A stretch of 13,229 nucleotides of DNA, from the NCBI GenBank assembly GCA_963777045.1, contig CAVZPD010000020.1, positions 1-13,229 of the forward strand. The letters are read 5' to 3'. Positions 1 to 7,315 of this stretch are shown piece by piece. Position 1 is the stretch's first letter, and every line of letters begins with the position of its first letter. Source of the stretch: JAPSGM01 sp963777045. Its GTDB lineage: Bacteria; Chloroflexota; Limnocylindria; QHBO01. The position numbers and the translations under genes were made by a program. The notes beneath the pieces were generated by a model, which worked only from the letters and a program-made list of their open reading frames with translations, was not told where the DNA came from and made no database searches.

Positions 1-1291
1 CGTCTCGGCCTGCGGCAGGCGCCGGCCGGCGTAGCGCGCCAGCTGGTACGCCGCGGCGAGGCGACCCAGCGCCGGCGCGGCGAGGCCCTCCTGCTGCGAG
101 CGCGCCGCGTGGGCGGCCGGGCTCTCGTGCGGCCGGCGCCCCCAGCGACCGTCCCGCTCCAGGAGCTCGAGCGCCTCCAGGTAGACGCCCACCGGGTCCG
201 TGGCGCGCCGGCGTCGGGCGGGTCTCGACGCCCGCGTCCGGGGCGCGGTGTCCGCGGCGGGGGGAACAACGATCGAGCGTTCCTCGAAGGCATCGGGCAG
301 CACGATGCGCATCCGCTTGCGCTCCTGCCAGCGGAGCCAGAGGATGGCGGCGACGATCGCGAGCTCCACCGCCAGGATCAGGCCCACCACCACGTAGAAG
401 ATGAGCACCGGCGCCGCGCTGACGATCTGGCGTCCGTCGACGCCGAAGTTCGGGCAGTCTGAGGCCCTCCAGGGTGATCCCTTCCGGCAGCAGCGGTCCG
501 ACGATGTCGGCGATGGCGGCGGCAACCACGATGATCGGCGTGGCCAGCAGCAGCAGCACGAGCAGGATGCTCTGCAGCGGCCCGAGCAGGGCGACCATCA
601 GGCTGCGCGCCGGAACGTCGAGCATGGCGGCGGCCGGCACGGAGACGAGCGTCACGGCCAGCGCCACCATCACCACCAGGCCGACCCAGGAGCGGTTCGA
701 GCGCCAGTCGCTCCCCGTCGAGGCGCGCACCGCCTCGAGGCGTGCGAGACCCATGGCGACGAAGGCCGAGGCCACGAAGAAGACGGTGCCGATGAAGGCG
801 GCCGCGGCAAAGTCATGCTCCAGTGCGCCATTCGTGGCCAGGTGCCCCACCGCCCACGGGATCGCCAGGCCCGGGATCGCCCAGCGCAGCAGGCGGTCCT
901 GGATCGCGTCGTCGTCCTCGCGCGACCGATGCACCTCCCCACGCCAGAAGGCGATGGCAGCCAGCCAGCCAGGACCGTGGAGACCGAGGGCGACCAGCGG
1001 GTCACCGGCCAGGAGGGCGTGGCGGACACCGGGATCGATGACCCAGCCGAGCGTCCCGGCCGCCAGGGCGAGCAGCGGCAGCCCGAGGGCCTCGATCGAC
1101 GGCGTTCGCAAGCTGCCACGGCGGCCCCACGCCATCCCCGCCCAGGCGAAGACCGCCAGCTCCAACGGCCCGAGCCAGGCTGGCTGGCCGGTCAACGCCT
1201 GGAGCGCGGCGTAGGCAACCGCCAGCCAGCTCCCCTCCGCCACGACCTGGGCGGCGGGGAGCAGGTACCTAGCGCCCCATGACGATCGCAT
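1..1291 (-). CDS. DUF4129-type multi-spanning membrane protein, frameshifted, 3' end outside window
   Basis: This is the last visible gene of the MoxR-DUF58 block and is read in two frames. From ATG at 1291 (GGAG about 8 nt upstream, 23-nt overlap with the DUF58 gene) the first frame gives about 279 residues with roughly eight hydrophobic helices. It begins MRSSWGARYLLPAAQ and reaches about position 455. The continuation lies in another frame: a transmembrane helix (PVLIFYVVVGLILAVELAIV), a basic juxtamembrane stretch (LRWQERKRMR), then a soluble domain with DPVGVYLEALELLERDG, a Pro/His segment and a final LAAAYQLARYAGRRLP. That pattern matches the DUF4129 C-terminal domain, which commonly sits beside MoxR, DUF58 and transglutaminase genes. 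Removing one C from the CCC opposite 452-454 joins the two parts as GLRLPNFGVDGRQI. Function is unknown; a role in cell-surface or protease-type processes is suggested only by family context. The gene is either a real frameshift mutant or a sequencing error. Confidence 0.8.
   Translation of the reverse strand, partial: MRSSWGARYLLPAAQVVAEGSWLAVAYAALQALTGQPAWLGPLELAVFAWAGMAWGRRGSLRTPSIEALGLPLLALAAGTLGWVIDPGVRHALLAGDPLVALGLHGPGWLAAIAFWRGEVHRSREDDDAIQDRLLRWAIPGLAIPWAVGHLATNGALEHDFAAAAFIGTVFFVASAFVAMGLARLEAVRASTGSDWRSNRSWVGLVVMVALAVTLVSVPAAAMLDVPARSLMVALLGPLQSILLVLLLLATPIIVVAAAIADIVGPLLPEGITLEGLRLPELRRRRTPDRQRGAGAHLLRGGGPDPGGGARDRRRHPLAPLAGAQADAHRAARCLRGTLDRCSPRRGHRAPDAGVETRPTPARHGPGGRLPGGARAPGAGRSLGAPAAREPGRPRGALAAGGPRRAGAGSPRRGVPAGALRRPAPAAGRD
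452..454 (-). other. Probable +1 frameshift site in the DUF4129 gene
   Basis: The minus strand reads CTG CCC GAA CTT here. Upstream of this point the membrane-helix frame is clearly coding. Downstream of it that frame becomes Arg/Gly/Pro-rich shadow sequence, while the neighbouring frame supplies a transmembrane helix and a DUF4129 domain. One extra base in the C run is the simplest explanation. The exact base cannot be fixed within a few nucleotides. Confidence 0.7.
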
Positions 1292-2507
1292 TCGGATGCT
1301 CCGGTCCGGGGCTGAAGGAGGCGGACCTCGCGCCGATACCGCCGGCACGCGCTCGCCGGACATGATCGGTCGCATCGGCGCCGGTCGAGATGAGCTCGAT
1401 GCCGTAGCCGCTGGCGAGGAGGCGCCGCAGCGACGGCATGAAGGTGAGCGGGTCGCGCGCGGAGAGGACGAGGAGGGTGGCACCCGGCGCGACCCGCCGC
1501 GTGAGCCAGGTCAGGAGGCCGCCGAACGGGGCCGAGCTGATGGGCCCGATGCGGGCCAGCAGGCCCCCCACGCGCGACAGCTGGCTGGCGGAGGCCTGGG
1601 GAGCCAGCCAGGCGTAGCGCTGCGGCGTTCCGGTGAAGCTGGCCGCCGCGAGGCCCACGCTGGCACCCTGCGCCAGCAGGTGGCGCGCGGTGCTCGCCGC
1701 CGTCGTGCAGAGCGCCTCGAAGGCGGCCTCGTCCCAGGTCATCTGCCAGTGCGGTCCGGGGAGCGTCTGGACGTCGAGCGCGAGCAGCACCTCGCGACCC
1801 TGCGCCGGCTCGTAGCGGCGGCTGACGGGCTTGCCCAGCCTGGCCGTCGCCCGCCAGTGGACGCGCCGCAGCGAGTCCCCCTGCTGGAAGGGGCGTACCC
1901 CGGAGTAGAGTGCCGGATCCACGAAGAGCGAGCGGCGCGCCCGCCGGTCACCGATGGGCGAGGACTCGTCGCCGCTGCGTCGCACGGGCAGGGCCGGCGG
2001 TGCCACGACCAGGCGGTCCGGCAGCTCCAGAGACGCCTCGACCGCGTCGCGGCCGAGCATGTCGCGGACCCGGATGCGGACGGGGCCGAACTCGTACACG
2101 CCCCGGTGCACCGCGTCGAGGTGGAAGTGCCGCACGACGCGCTCGTACCAGGCGAGCGACCACGCGTTGTGCATGATCCGGCGGCCCTGGACCTCGTTGT
2201 CGCGGTCGAGCTGGGAGCGCTCCCGGACCTGCAGCCCATCCGTCACCAGGTCGTCCGCCGCGACCCAGGGGAGCGGCAGCGGCTTGCGGTTCCAGATGGT
2301 GACGTCGAGGGGCACGCTGTCGCCGGCCACGGCGCGCCTCGTTCCCAGCCGGCGCTCGTACGAGACGCGCTGGACGCCGAAGCGCGACCAGAGCCGGGTC
2401 AGCCAGGCGTAGAGGAGCGTGACGACCGCGACGAGCAGCGCGCCGGGAGCGGAGGCGATCACCGCCAGGACGGCGATCAGGACCGCGACCGCGACCCAGG
2501 CGCCCAC
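1269..2507 (-). CDS. DUF58 domain protein, membrane anchored
   Basis: The protein has 412 residues from a GTG start 5 nt after the MoxR stop. Residues about 3-36 form two short hydrophobic helices. A region rich in beta strands follows (residues about 45-170). The DUF58 signature comes next, containing GVRPFQQGDSLRRVHWRATAR and then KPVSRRYEP, in line with the family pattern of a GD followed by Arg, Trp and Ala-Arg. The C-terminal half (LLALDVQTLPG onward) resembles the von Willebrand A-like part of these proteins. DUF58 proteins usually pair with MoxR AAA+ ATPases, as here, and the pair is thought to act in envelope-related assembly or stress functions. The substrate is unknown. The gene is co-translated with both neighbours: the DUF4129 start lies inside its 3' end. 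Length is normal and no defects are seen. Confidence 0.9.
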   Translation of the reverse strand: MGAWVAVAVLIAVLAVIASAPGALLVAVVTLLYAWLTRLWSRFGVQRVSYERRLGTRRAVAGDSVPLDVTIWNRKPLPLPWVAADDLVTDGLQVRERSQLDRDNEVQGRRIMHNAWSLAWYERVVRHFHLDAVHRGVYEFGPVRIRVRDMLGRDAVEASLELPDRLVVAPPALPVRRSGDESSPIGDRRARRSLFVDPALYSGVRPFQQGDSLRRVHWRATARLGKPVSRRYEPAQGREVLLALDVQTLPGPHWQMTWDEAAFEALCTTAASTARHLLAQGASVGLAAASFTGTPQRYAWLAPQASASQLSRVGGLLARIGPISSAPFGGLLTWLTRRVAPGATLLVLSARDPLTFMPSLRRLLASGYGIELISTGADATDHVRRARAGGIGARSASFSPGPEHPNAIVMGR

Positions 2508-2512
2508 CGGGC

Positions 2513-3514
2513 TCAGCCGGACTCGTCGACGAGCGGCAGCGGGACCTGCTCCAGCACCGATTCCACCACCCCGCCCACGCTCGCCCCGCGCAGCTCCCGA
2601 TCCACGTCGAGCAGGAGCCGGTGCTCGAGGACGGCCGGCGCCAGTGTGCGGACGTCGTCGGGCAGGACGAAGTCGCGGCCGGCCAGCAGGGCCTGCGCCT
2701 GCGCGGCCCGGTAGAGGGCCACGCTGCTGCGCGGCGAGGCGCCCAGGCGAACGTCCTCGTGGTCGCGCGTGGCCCGCACCAGGGCGACGAGGTAGCGTTC
2801 CACCTCCTCGCTGACGCGGACCCGCCGCGCGGCGTCGCGCAGGGCCGAGACGTCGTCCGCGCTCGCCACCGGTTCGACCCGATCCAGCGGCTCGGCCGAG
2901 GCCTGGTGGCGCGCGGCGATGCGTCGCTCGGCCTCCTCCTCCGGGTAGCCCAGCTCGATCCGGAGCAGGAAGCGGTCGAGCTGCGCCTCGGGGAGCGCGA
3001 AGGTCCCCTCCAGCTCGACCGGATTCTGCGTGGCGAGGACCAGGAACGGGTCGGGGAGCGGGCGCGTCTCGCCCTCGGCGCTGACCTGCCGCTCCTGCAT
3101 CGCCTCGAGCAGCGCCGACTGCGTCCGCGGGGTGGCGCGGTTGATCTCGTCGACGAGCAGCACGTTGGTGAAGACCGGGCCGGGCACGAAGCGGAAGCGC
3201 TGCCCGTCGGGGATGCTCGAGCCGGTCACGTCGGTCGGGAGCAGGTCGGGCGTGCCCTGGACGCGGGCGAAGGCGAGGCCCAGCGAGGCGGCGAACGCGC
3301 GCGCCAGGAGCGTCTTGCCGACGCCCGGAACATCCTCGACCAGCGCGTGCCCCTCGGCCAGCAGGGCCGTCGCCAGCAGCCGCAGCGGGCGCTCGGCGCC
3401 GACGACGGCTCGGGCCACCGCCTCCCCCACGTCCTCCAGGAACCGATCGCCACGCACGAGCTGGAGCTCGTCGGCGGCCGGCGCGGGTGCGCGCGTCATG
3501 TCATTGGTACCCAT
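2513..3514 (-). CDS. MoxR-family AAA+ ATPase
   Basis: The protein has 333 residues. Walker A is GVGKT at residues 64-68 within EDVPGVGKTLLARA. Walker B is LLVDEINRA with D122-E123. Sensor 1 is LATQNP around 160-165, followed by the MoxR-typical EGTFALPEAQLDRFLL. The lid domain includes RLGASPRSSVALYRAAQAQALL. MoxR ATPases are chaperone-like motors that act with partner proteins, commonly DUF58 and VWA proteins, both of the kind encoded just downstream. The ATG at 3514 overlaps the TGA of the preceding gene (TGATG), which indicates translational coupling. An internal ATG at 3499 is a possible alternative start. The open frame extends further upstream, to about 4075, but that stretch is Arg/Gly-rich shadow of the preceding gene and is not part of the protein. 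Confidence 0.95.
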   Translation of the reverse strand: MGTNDMTRAPAPAADELQLVRGDRFLEDVGEAVARAVVGAERPLRLLATALLAEGHALVEDVPGVGKTLLARAFAASLGLAFARVQGTPDLLPTDVTGSSIPDGQRFRFVPGPVFTNVLLVDEINRATPRTQSALLEAMQERQVSAEGETRPLPDPFLVLATQNPVELEGTFALPEAQLDRFLLRIELGYPEEEAERRIAARHQASAEPLDRVEPVASADDVSALRDAARRVRVSEEVERYLVALVRATRDHEDVRLGASPRSSVALYRAAQAQALLAGRDFVLPDDVRTLAPAVLEHRLLLDVDRELRGASVGGVVESVLEQVPLPLVDESG

Positions 3515-4281
3515 CAGCCGGACTCGGCGTTCACGATCGTCCAGCGCACCGCCCCCAGCGCGGCGGGCGTGGTCGCCAGCCGGACGGTGAGAATCGACGC
3601 GACCGGCACCGGCACCAGCTCGGTCGCCTGGATGAAGCCGAAGATGGTCGACGCCCGACGCTCGAAGCGGACGAGCTCGGCCACCGCGCTGGCGCGGCCG
3701 TCGCCCGCCATCTCGATTCGCACCCGCACGTCGCGCAGCAGGTTCTCCGGGGCGCTGGCGCAATCGTCTGCAAGCGCGCCGCTGCGGCAGAGCCGCCCCA
3801 GCCGGTCGAGCCCGGCGGCTGCCGCGTCGCGAATCATCTCCGGATCGTCGCCCAGGCCGTCGAGATCGGCGTCGCTCCAACCGCTGACGAACCGATCCAT
3901 GACTGCCGCCGGCGTGGCAGCCTCGCCCGCCACCACCCAGAAGCCGGTCGCCCAGAGGAGCAGCGGGATAGCCAGCCAGGCGATGGTGAGGGCGGGCGAA
4001 CGCGCGGCGGCCGGTGGCGTCGCTCCCTGCGCCCGCTGCGCGCGCCGGTAGGCGAGGACCGCCTGCCCGGCCCACGCCACCAGGAAGAGGACGCCGAGCA
4101 GGAACGGAAGCAGGTACCAGGTGGTATCGGCGAAGACGACGGACGTGATCCCGACGGCGGCCAGCCCCACGCCCTCCGCGGCGAGCCAGGCCAGGCCGGC
4201 GGCCGAGTTGCCGAGCGCGATGTCACCGAGGCCCCAGGCCAGGACGGCGAGACGCAGCACGCGTCCCGGGGCCGGGGTCAC
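3514..4281 (-). CDS. Conserved-context membrane protein of unknown function
   Basis: The protein has 255 residues and I recognise no family. The N-terminal half is hydrophobic, with about three helices between residues 8 and 78 (including WYLLPFLLGVLFLVAWAGQAVLAY). A short Arg/Ala-rich loop follows, then a fourth helix near residues 99-118 (IAWLAIPLLLWATGFWVVAG). The remaining 135 residues are soluble. They contain two Cys about 10 residues apart (RLCRSGALADDCAS), suggesting a disulphide if exported, and a strand-rich end (VRVRIEMAGDGRASAVAELVRF). The GTG start overlaps the TrkA stop by 4 nt (GTGA), and the stop overlaps the MoxR start by 1 nt. Position immediately before moxR suggests work with the MoxR-DUF58-DUF4129 set; that is inference from context alone. 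Confidence 0.75.
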   Translation of the reverse strand: MTPAPGRVLRLAVLAWGLGDIALGNSAAGLAWLAAEGVGLAAVGITSVVFADTTWYLLPFLLGVLFLVAWAGQAVLAYRRAQRAQGATPPAAARSPALTIAWLAIPLLLWATGFWVVAGEAATPAAVMDRFVSGWSDADLDGLGDDPEMIRDAAAAGLDRLGRLCRSGALADDCASAPENLLRDVRVRIEMAGDGRASAVAELVRFERRASTIFGFIQATELVPVPVASILTVRLATTPAALGAVRWTIVNAESG

Positions 4282-4937
4282 TCGCCGATCAGCAGCGAGC
4301 GCAGCTCCGCCTCCTGATCCGGCGAGGTCACCGCCAGCAGCTTGTCACCGTCGAGCAGCCGGGTCTCGGGCCGAACGGCCAGGGCGCGCTCGTTGCGGAT
4401 GACGACCGCGATGTGGCTGCCCTCCGGGAGGCGAACCTCACGCAGCTCATGACCGACCACCGGCGAATCGGCGTCCAGCTGTGCCTCCACGATCTGCAGC
4501 TCGCCGCGCTCCAGCTCGGTCAGGTGCAGGAGGTCGTGAATCGGTATCTCGTGCTCGATGACGCCCAGGATCGTCCGCGTCGGGCTCACCGTCTCGTCGA
4601 TCGCCAGCTGCCGGAAGAGGTGCTCGTTCTTCGGGTTGTTGACGCGGGCGATCGCGCGCGGGACGTTGAAGCGCATCTTGGCCACCTGGCAGGCCACCAG
4701 GTTGTCCTCGTCGTCGCCGGTCACCGCCGCCACGACATCGGCTCGGCCCATGCCGGCCTCTGCCTGGTAGCGTCCCTCGCAGCCGTCGTTGGGGATGACG
4801 ATGCTGCCGAGCTCGTCGGCGATCTGGCGTGCCCGGGGCGGGTACTTCTCGATCATCACCACCTCGTGCCCGGCGGCGAGCAGCTCCTTGGTCAGGTAGT
4901 AGCCGACGTTGCCACCCCCCACCACCACGACGTACAC
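4278..4937 (-). CDS. trkA: TrkA-type potassium channel/transporter regulator (RCK-N plus RCK-C)
   Basis: The protein has 219 residues. The Rossmann nucleotide-binding motif GGGNVG is at residues 7-12, with an acidic residue (E30) at the end of the second strand, typical of NAD(H)-binding RCK/KTN domains. The RCK-N domain spans about 1-130. A TrkA_C domain follows (about 140-217), with SPVVGHELREVRLPEGSHI and LLDGDKLLAVTS as its recognisable strands. Such proteins are cytoplasmic gating subunits of Trk/Ktr potassium uptake. No membrane pore subunit (TrkH/KtrB) is encoded in this window, so the partner must lie elsewhere. Start is GTG at 4937 with GGAG about 8 nt upstream. The gene begins 2 nt after the stop of the RCK-N-only gene, a pairing also known from actinobacterial ceoB-ceoC. 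Confidence 0.9.
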   Translation of the reverse strand: MYVVVVGGGNVGYYLTKELLAAGHEVVMIEKYPPRARQIADELGSIVIPNDGCEGRYQAEAGMGRADVVAAVTGDDEDNLVACQVAKMRFNVPRAIARVNNPKNEHLFRQLAIDETVSPTRTILGVIEHEIPIHDLLHLTELERGELQIVEAQLDADSPVVGHELREVRLPEGSHIAVVIRNERALAVRPETRLLDGDKLLAVTSPDQEAELRSLLIGE

Positions 4938-4939
4938 GG

Positions 4940-5473
4940 CTACTGCTCCTCTTCCGGGACCGATGCGTCGGCGTTATCGATGGCCCCCATCGCCTGCGCC
5001 TCGGCCTTCGAGCCGGCCACCGGTGCGCCGCGCAGCGGCTCGGCAGTCGGCGGCAGCACGAAGCGGTCGGAGCTGGGGTCGGATGCGGCCGTCACCAGTG
5101 CATCGGCCAGGATGGAGGTGCGGCAGATGGTGGAGAGGCCCAGGGAGCGGTAGGCCTCGGCGCGCATCGGGTCGTTGATCTTGGCGATGAGGCGCGGGAT
5201 GCCGAAGACGTGCTTGCCCAGCTGGGCCGCCATGGCGTTTCGGTTGTCGCCCTCGGTCAGTGCCATGAGCAGGTCTGCCATCTCGGCTCCCGCCCCACGC
5301 AACACGTCCTCGTCACCGCCGGAGCCGCGGACGGTGACGCCGCCGAACGATTCGGGCAGCCGATTGAAGGCACGCTGGTCGGTATCGATGACCGTCACGT
5401 GCTCCCCGGCATTGTCGAGCTCGGTGGCCGCCTGGGCGCCGACGCGCCCGCAGCCGATGATGATCACCCTCAT
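4940..5473 (-). CDS. TrkA-like protein with RCK-N domain only
   Basis: The protein has 177 residues. GCGRVG at residues 7-12 and D30 at the end of the second strand give an intact dinucleotide-binding Rossmann fold. MALTEGDNRNAMAAQLGKHVFGIPRLIAKINDP follows the usual RCK-N course. After about residue 135 there is no TrkA_C domain. The protein ends in a low-complexity tail rich in Ala, Pro and Glu (finishing SVPEEEQ). It probably assembles with the full-length TrkA-like protein encoded next, giving a mixed RCK ring as proposed for other paired TrkA genes; that is inference. ATG at 5473 overlaps the preceding stop as ATGA. Confidence 0.88.
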   Translation of the reverse strand: MRVIIIGCGRVGAQAATELDNAGEHVTVIDTDQRAFNRLPESFGGVTVRGSGGDEDVLRGAGAEMADLLMALTEGDNRNAMAAQLGKHVFGIPRLIAKINDPMRAEAYRSLGLSTICRTSILADALVTAASDPSSDRFVLPPTAEPLRGAPVAGSKAEAQAMGAIDNADASVPEEEQ

Positions 5474-5955
5474 GGCGTGTGAGCCAGATCCTCTGTTTCA
5501 TCGCGCAGAGCCCAGACCGGGGCGGTCGAGTTGCGCATCACGTACGGAACCGTGCGCCCGGCGTCCCACCCCCCGCCGAAGCGCTTCTTATAGCGTAGCC
5601 CCATGATGATCAGGTCGGCACGCTGCTCGACCGCATCGTCGACGATGGCGGCGCCGGCCGCGCGCGCCTGGGAGATGGCCGTCCGCACCTCGATCTCGCG
5701 CTCGACCAGGAACGCCTCGGCCCTGCCGAGCACCTCGTCGGCGAAGGCGATGGCCTTGTGGTCCTCTGCGTCGAGCTGGAGCTCGAACGGAACCTCGATG
5801 ACGTGGAGCAGCATGACCTGCCCCTCGGAGCTCTTGTGGAGCAGGGCGGCCAGTCGCAGCGCAGGCTCATCGGCCTCCGTGCCTGCCAGCGGTACCAGGA
5901 CGCGCTGGAAGGTGAGCAGGGGTGCACGCTTCTCTGGATGGCGTCCGAAGATCAT
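5470..5955 (-). CDS. UspA-family universal stress protein
   Basis: The protein has 161 residues from ATG 5955. It has the Usp alpha/beta fold pattern: FQRVLVPLAGTEADEPALRLAALL as first strand and helix, VMLLHVIEVP as second strand, and ADLIIMGLRY near the end, closing with APVWALR. The ATP-binding loop of classical UspA (G-x2-G-x9-G-S/T) is not clearly present; GLRYKKRFGGGWDAGRTV stands in its place, so nucleotide binding is uncertain. I chose 5955 because AAGGA lies 5 nt upstream. An in-frame ATG at 5979, overlapping the lipoprotein stop as TAATG, would add eight residues but has no ribosome site at normal spacing. Usp proteins are often encoded next to transporters, here just before two potassium-transport regulators. 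Confidence 0.87.
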   Translation of the reverse strand: MIFGRHPEKRAPLLTFQRVLVPLAGTEADEPALRLAALLHKSSEGQVMLLHVIEVPFELQLDAEDHKAIAFADEVLGRAEAFLVEREIEVRTAISQARAAGAAIVDDAVEQRADLIIMGLRYKKRFGGGWDAGRTVPYVMRNSTAPVWALRDETEDLAHTP

Positions 5956-5978
5956 GCGATTCCTTATCCTACGCGCCA

Positions 5979-6512
5979 TTACGGCACGTTCGGTGCCTCC
6001 GGGACCGTGACGGTGGTCTGTGCGATGAACTCGCCGGTGATCGTGTCGTCCGCGCGCACCACCAGCTCGCCGGCGGGCAGGGCCGCCCGGGTCAGGAGAC
6101 CGCAGTCGGCAGGGTAGGTGACCTCGGGTCGCGTGCCGCCGCGCGGGGCATTCTCCCTGGCCGCGATCTCCACCTGGCTCCCGGTCAGCGTCGCGGTGCG
6201 CAGGTCCAGGCTCCAGCCGGATGTCTGGCGAGGGCCAAGGAAGACGCAGACGACCGCGTGCGCCTCGAAGTCGAGGTCATCGGGGACCTCCTGCAGCAGC
6301 GCAGCGGCCGCGGCGCGGTCGAAGGCCAGCGCCACCGACTCCTCCTGGTGCTCCGCCGGCTGCGCCTCGAGATCGGTCAGCGACAGGACGGGTGCCTGTG
6401 AAGCGCCGATCGAGCCGCTGGCGGAGCCCCCGGGCGAGCCGCCCGTTCCGGCGCAGGCGGCGAGCAGCAGGCAGCCCAGCACCAGGCAGGCGACCGTTCG
6501 CGATCCGGACAT
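5979..6512 (-). CDS. Lipoprotein with PrcB-like C-terminal domain
   Basis: The protein has 177 residues. A short N-terminus with one Arg, a hydrophobic run and the lipobox LAAC (Cys20) mark a lipoprotein signal peptide, so the mature protein should be anchored outside the membrane. A Gly/Ser-rich linker (about 21-38) follows. The folded part (about 80-175) contains VCVFLGPRQTSGWSLDLRTATL, then a strand-turn pattern with PRGGTRPEVTYPADC and a last Val-rich strand. This resembles the PrcB_C fold named after a treponemal protease-complex component, where F-G-x-(K/R)-(P/Q)-T-(G/S)-G-(Y/W) is typical. Assignment is by pattern only. Start ATG at 6512 lies 4 nt after the phosphoesterase stop. Confidence 0.82.
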   Translation of the reverse strand: MSGSRTVACLVLGCLLLAACAGTGGSPGGSASGSIGASQAPVLSLTDLEAQPAEHQEESVALAFDRAAAAALLQEVPDDLDFEAHAVVCVFLGPRQTSGWSLDLRTATLTGSQVEIAARENAPRGGTRPEVTYPADCGLLTRAALPAGELVVRADDTITGEFIAQTTVTVPEAPNVP

Positions 6513-6516
6513 CGGC

Positions 6517-7239
6517 TCAGCGGCCGTAGGAGAGGCGCTCCGCCAGGCGCGCCGGCAGGCCGGCTTCGCGCATCAGCCCCTGGGTCGCGCCGACGTCGTA
6601 CGCGACTCGCCGGAACTCGACCTCGGCGGCCTCGATATCGAGCACCAGGTAGGACGCAGCCGGGTTGCCGTCCCGCGGCTGTCCCACCGATCCGGGGTTG
6701 ACCAGCGAGCGCCCCGCCGCGATGGAGACCGGCGAGCCGGGAATGGCATTGACCGTGTCGATCGCGCCGCCGTCGGCCTGGAGGACGACAGGCACGTGCG
6801 TGTGGCCGTGCAGGCAGACGCGGGTGTCGAAGGCGGGGAGGTTCTCGCTGGCCACCTCCGAGCCGGTGATGTACTCCCAGATCGGGTTGCGCGGCGAGCC
6901 ATGGACCGCGGTCAGCTCACCCTCCACCCTGATCTCTGGCAGCGCGGCGAGGTAGGCACGGCTGTTTTCGTCGATCACGCCGCTGGTCCAGTCGATGGCG
7001 CGCGCCGCGTCGGGGTTGAACCAGCTGGTGTCGACCGTGCCGATGGCAGCGCCGTCGTGGTTGCCGAGCACGCTCCGCGCGCCCAACTCCTGCAGCGCGG
7101 CGATCACCTCGTTCGGCTGCGGACCATACCCGACGATGTCGCCGAGCACCCAGACCTCCTCGACTTCCGGCAGGTCGGCCCGGACCGCCTCCAGCGCGGC
7201 CAGGTTGGCGTGGATGTCCGAGAGGACGGCGAGTCGCAT
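6517..7239 (-). CDS. Metallophosphoesterase, calcineurin-like (Metallophos_2/YfcE type)
   Basis: The protein has 240 residues. All metal and catalytic motifs are visible: SDIH (D8, H10), GDIVGYG (D34), GNHD (N60, H61), VHG (H113) and GHTH (H146, H148). The sequence MRLAVLSDIHANLAALEAV with GYGPQPNEV places it with the small dimetal phosphodiesterases or protein phosphatases; the substrate cannot be told. The ATG at 7239 is chosen because a TATACT -10 element ends 8 nt before it, implying a leaderless message. An open frame upstream to 7347 is Arg/Gly-rich and falls in repeat DNA. It is the first gene of the nine-gene minus-strand run and so probably sets its transcription start. Confidence 0.92.
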   Translation of the reverse strand: MRLAVLSDIHANLAALEAVRADLPEVEEVWVLGDIVGYGPQPNEVIAALQELGARSVLGNHDGAAIGTVDTSWFNPDAARAIDWTSGVIDENSRAYLAALPEIRVEGELTAVHGSPRNPIWEYITGSEVASENLPAFDTRVCLHGHTHVPVVLQADGGAIDTVNAIPGSPVSIAAGRSLVNPGSVGQPRDGNPAASYLVLDIEAAEVEFRRVAYDVGATQGLMREAGLPARLAERLSYGR

Positions 7240-7247
7240 GGTCCGCG

Positions 7248-7253
7248 AGTATA
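7248..7253 (-). promoter_or_regulatory. -10 element (TATACT) of a leaderless promoter
   Basis: TATACT followed by CGCGGACC and then the ATG at 7239. The spacing puts the transcription start at or next to the start codon. No good -35 hexamer is seen 17 bp upstream. The same TATACTCG-N6-ATG arrangement occurs at 8769-8785, which supports both. Confidence 0.6.
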
Positions 7254-7297
7254 CCGAGCGCTCCGCGAACCTCGGCCAGTGGCGAGCTTCTGCCGTT

Positions 7298-7315
7298 CCC
7301 GGGGCCTTCCCCGGG
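7298..7315. repeat. Perfect GC hairpin, 7-bp stem and 4-nt loop
   Basis: CCCGGGG at 7298-7304 pairs with CCCCGGG at 7309-7315 around CCTT. It lies about 45 bp upstream of the phosphoesterase -10 element and at the edge of the large direct repeat. There is no T run on either side, so an intrinsic terminator for rsmG is not supported. Confidence 0.45.

Noticed and set aside
401..1282. 293-residue plus-strand open frame
   Set aside because: Low-complexity Gln/Arg/Gly/His-rich translation antisense to the helix-rich DUF4129 gene; a GC-bias shadow.
1296..2714. 472-residue plus-strand open frame
   Set aside because: Antisense to DUF58 and moxR, Arg/Gly/Ala-rich, no domain; both minus-strand genes are firmly identified.
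2513..4075. 520-residue version of MoxR with a long N-terminal extension
   Set aside because: The added residues are Arg/Gly shadow of the preceding membrane-protein gene; MoxR homology begins after ATG 3514.
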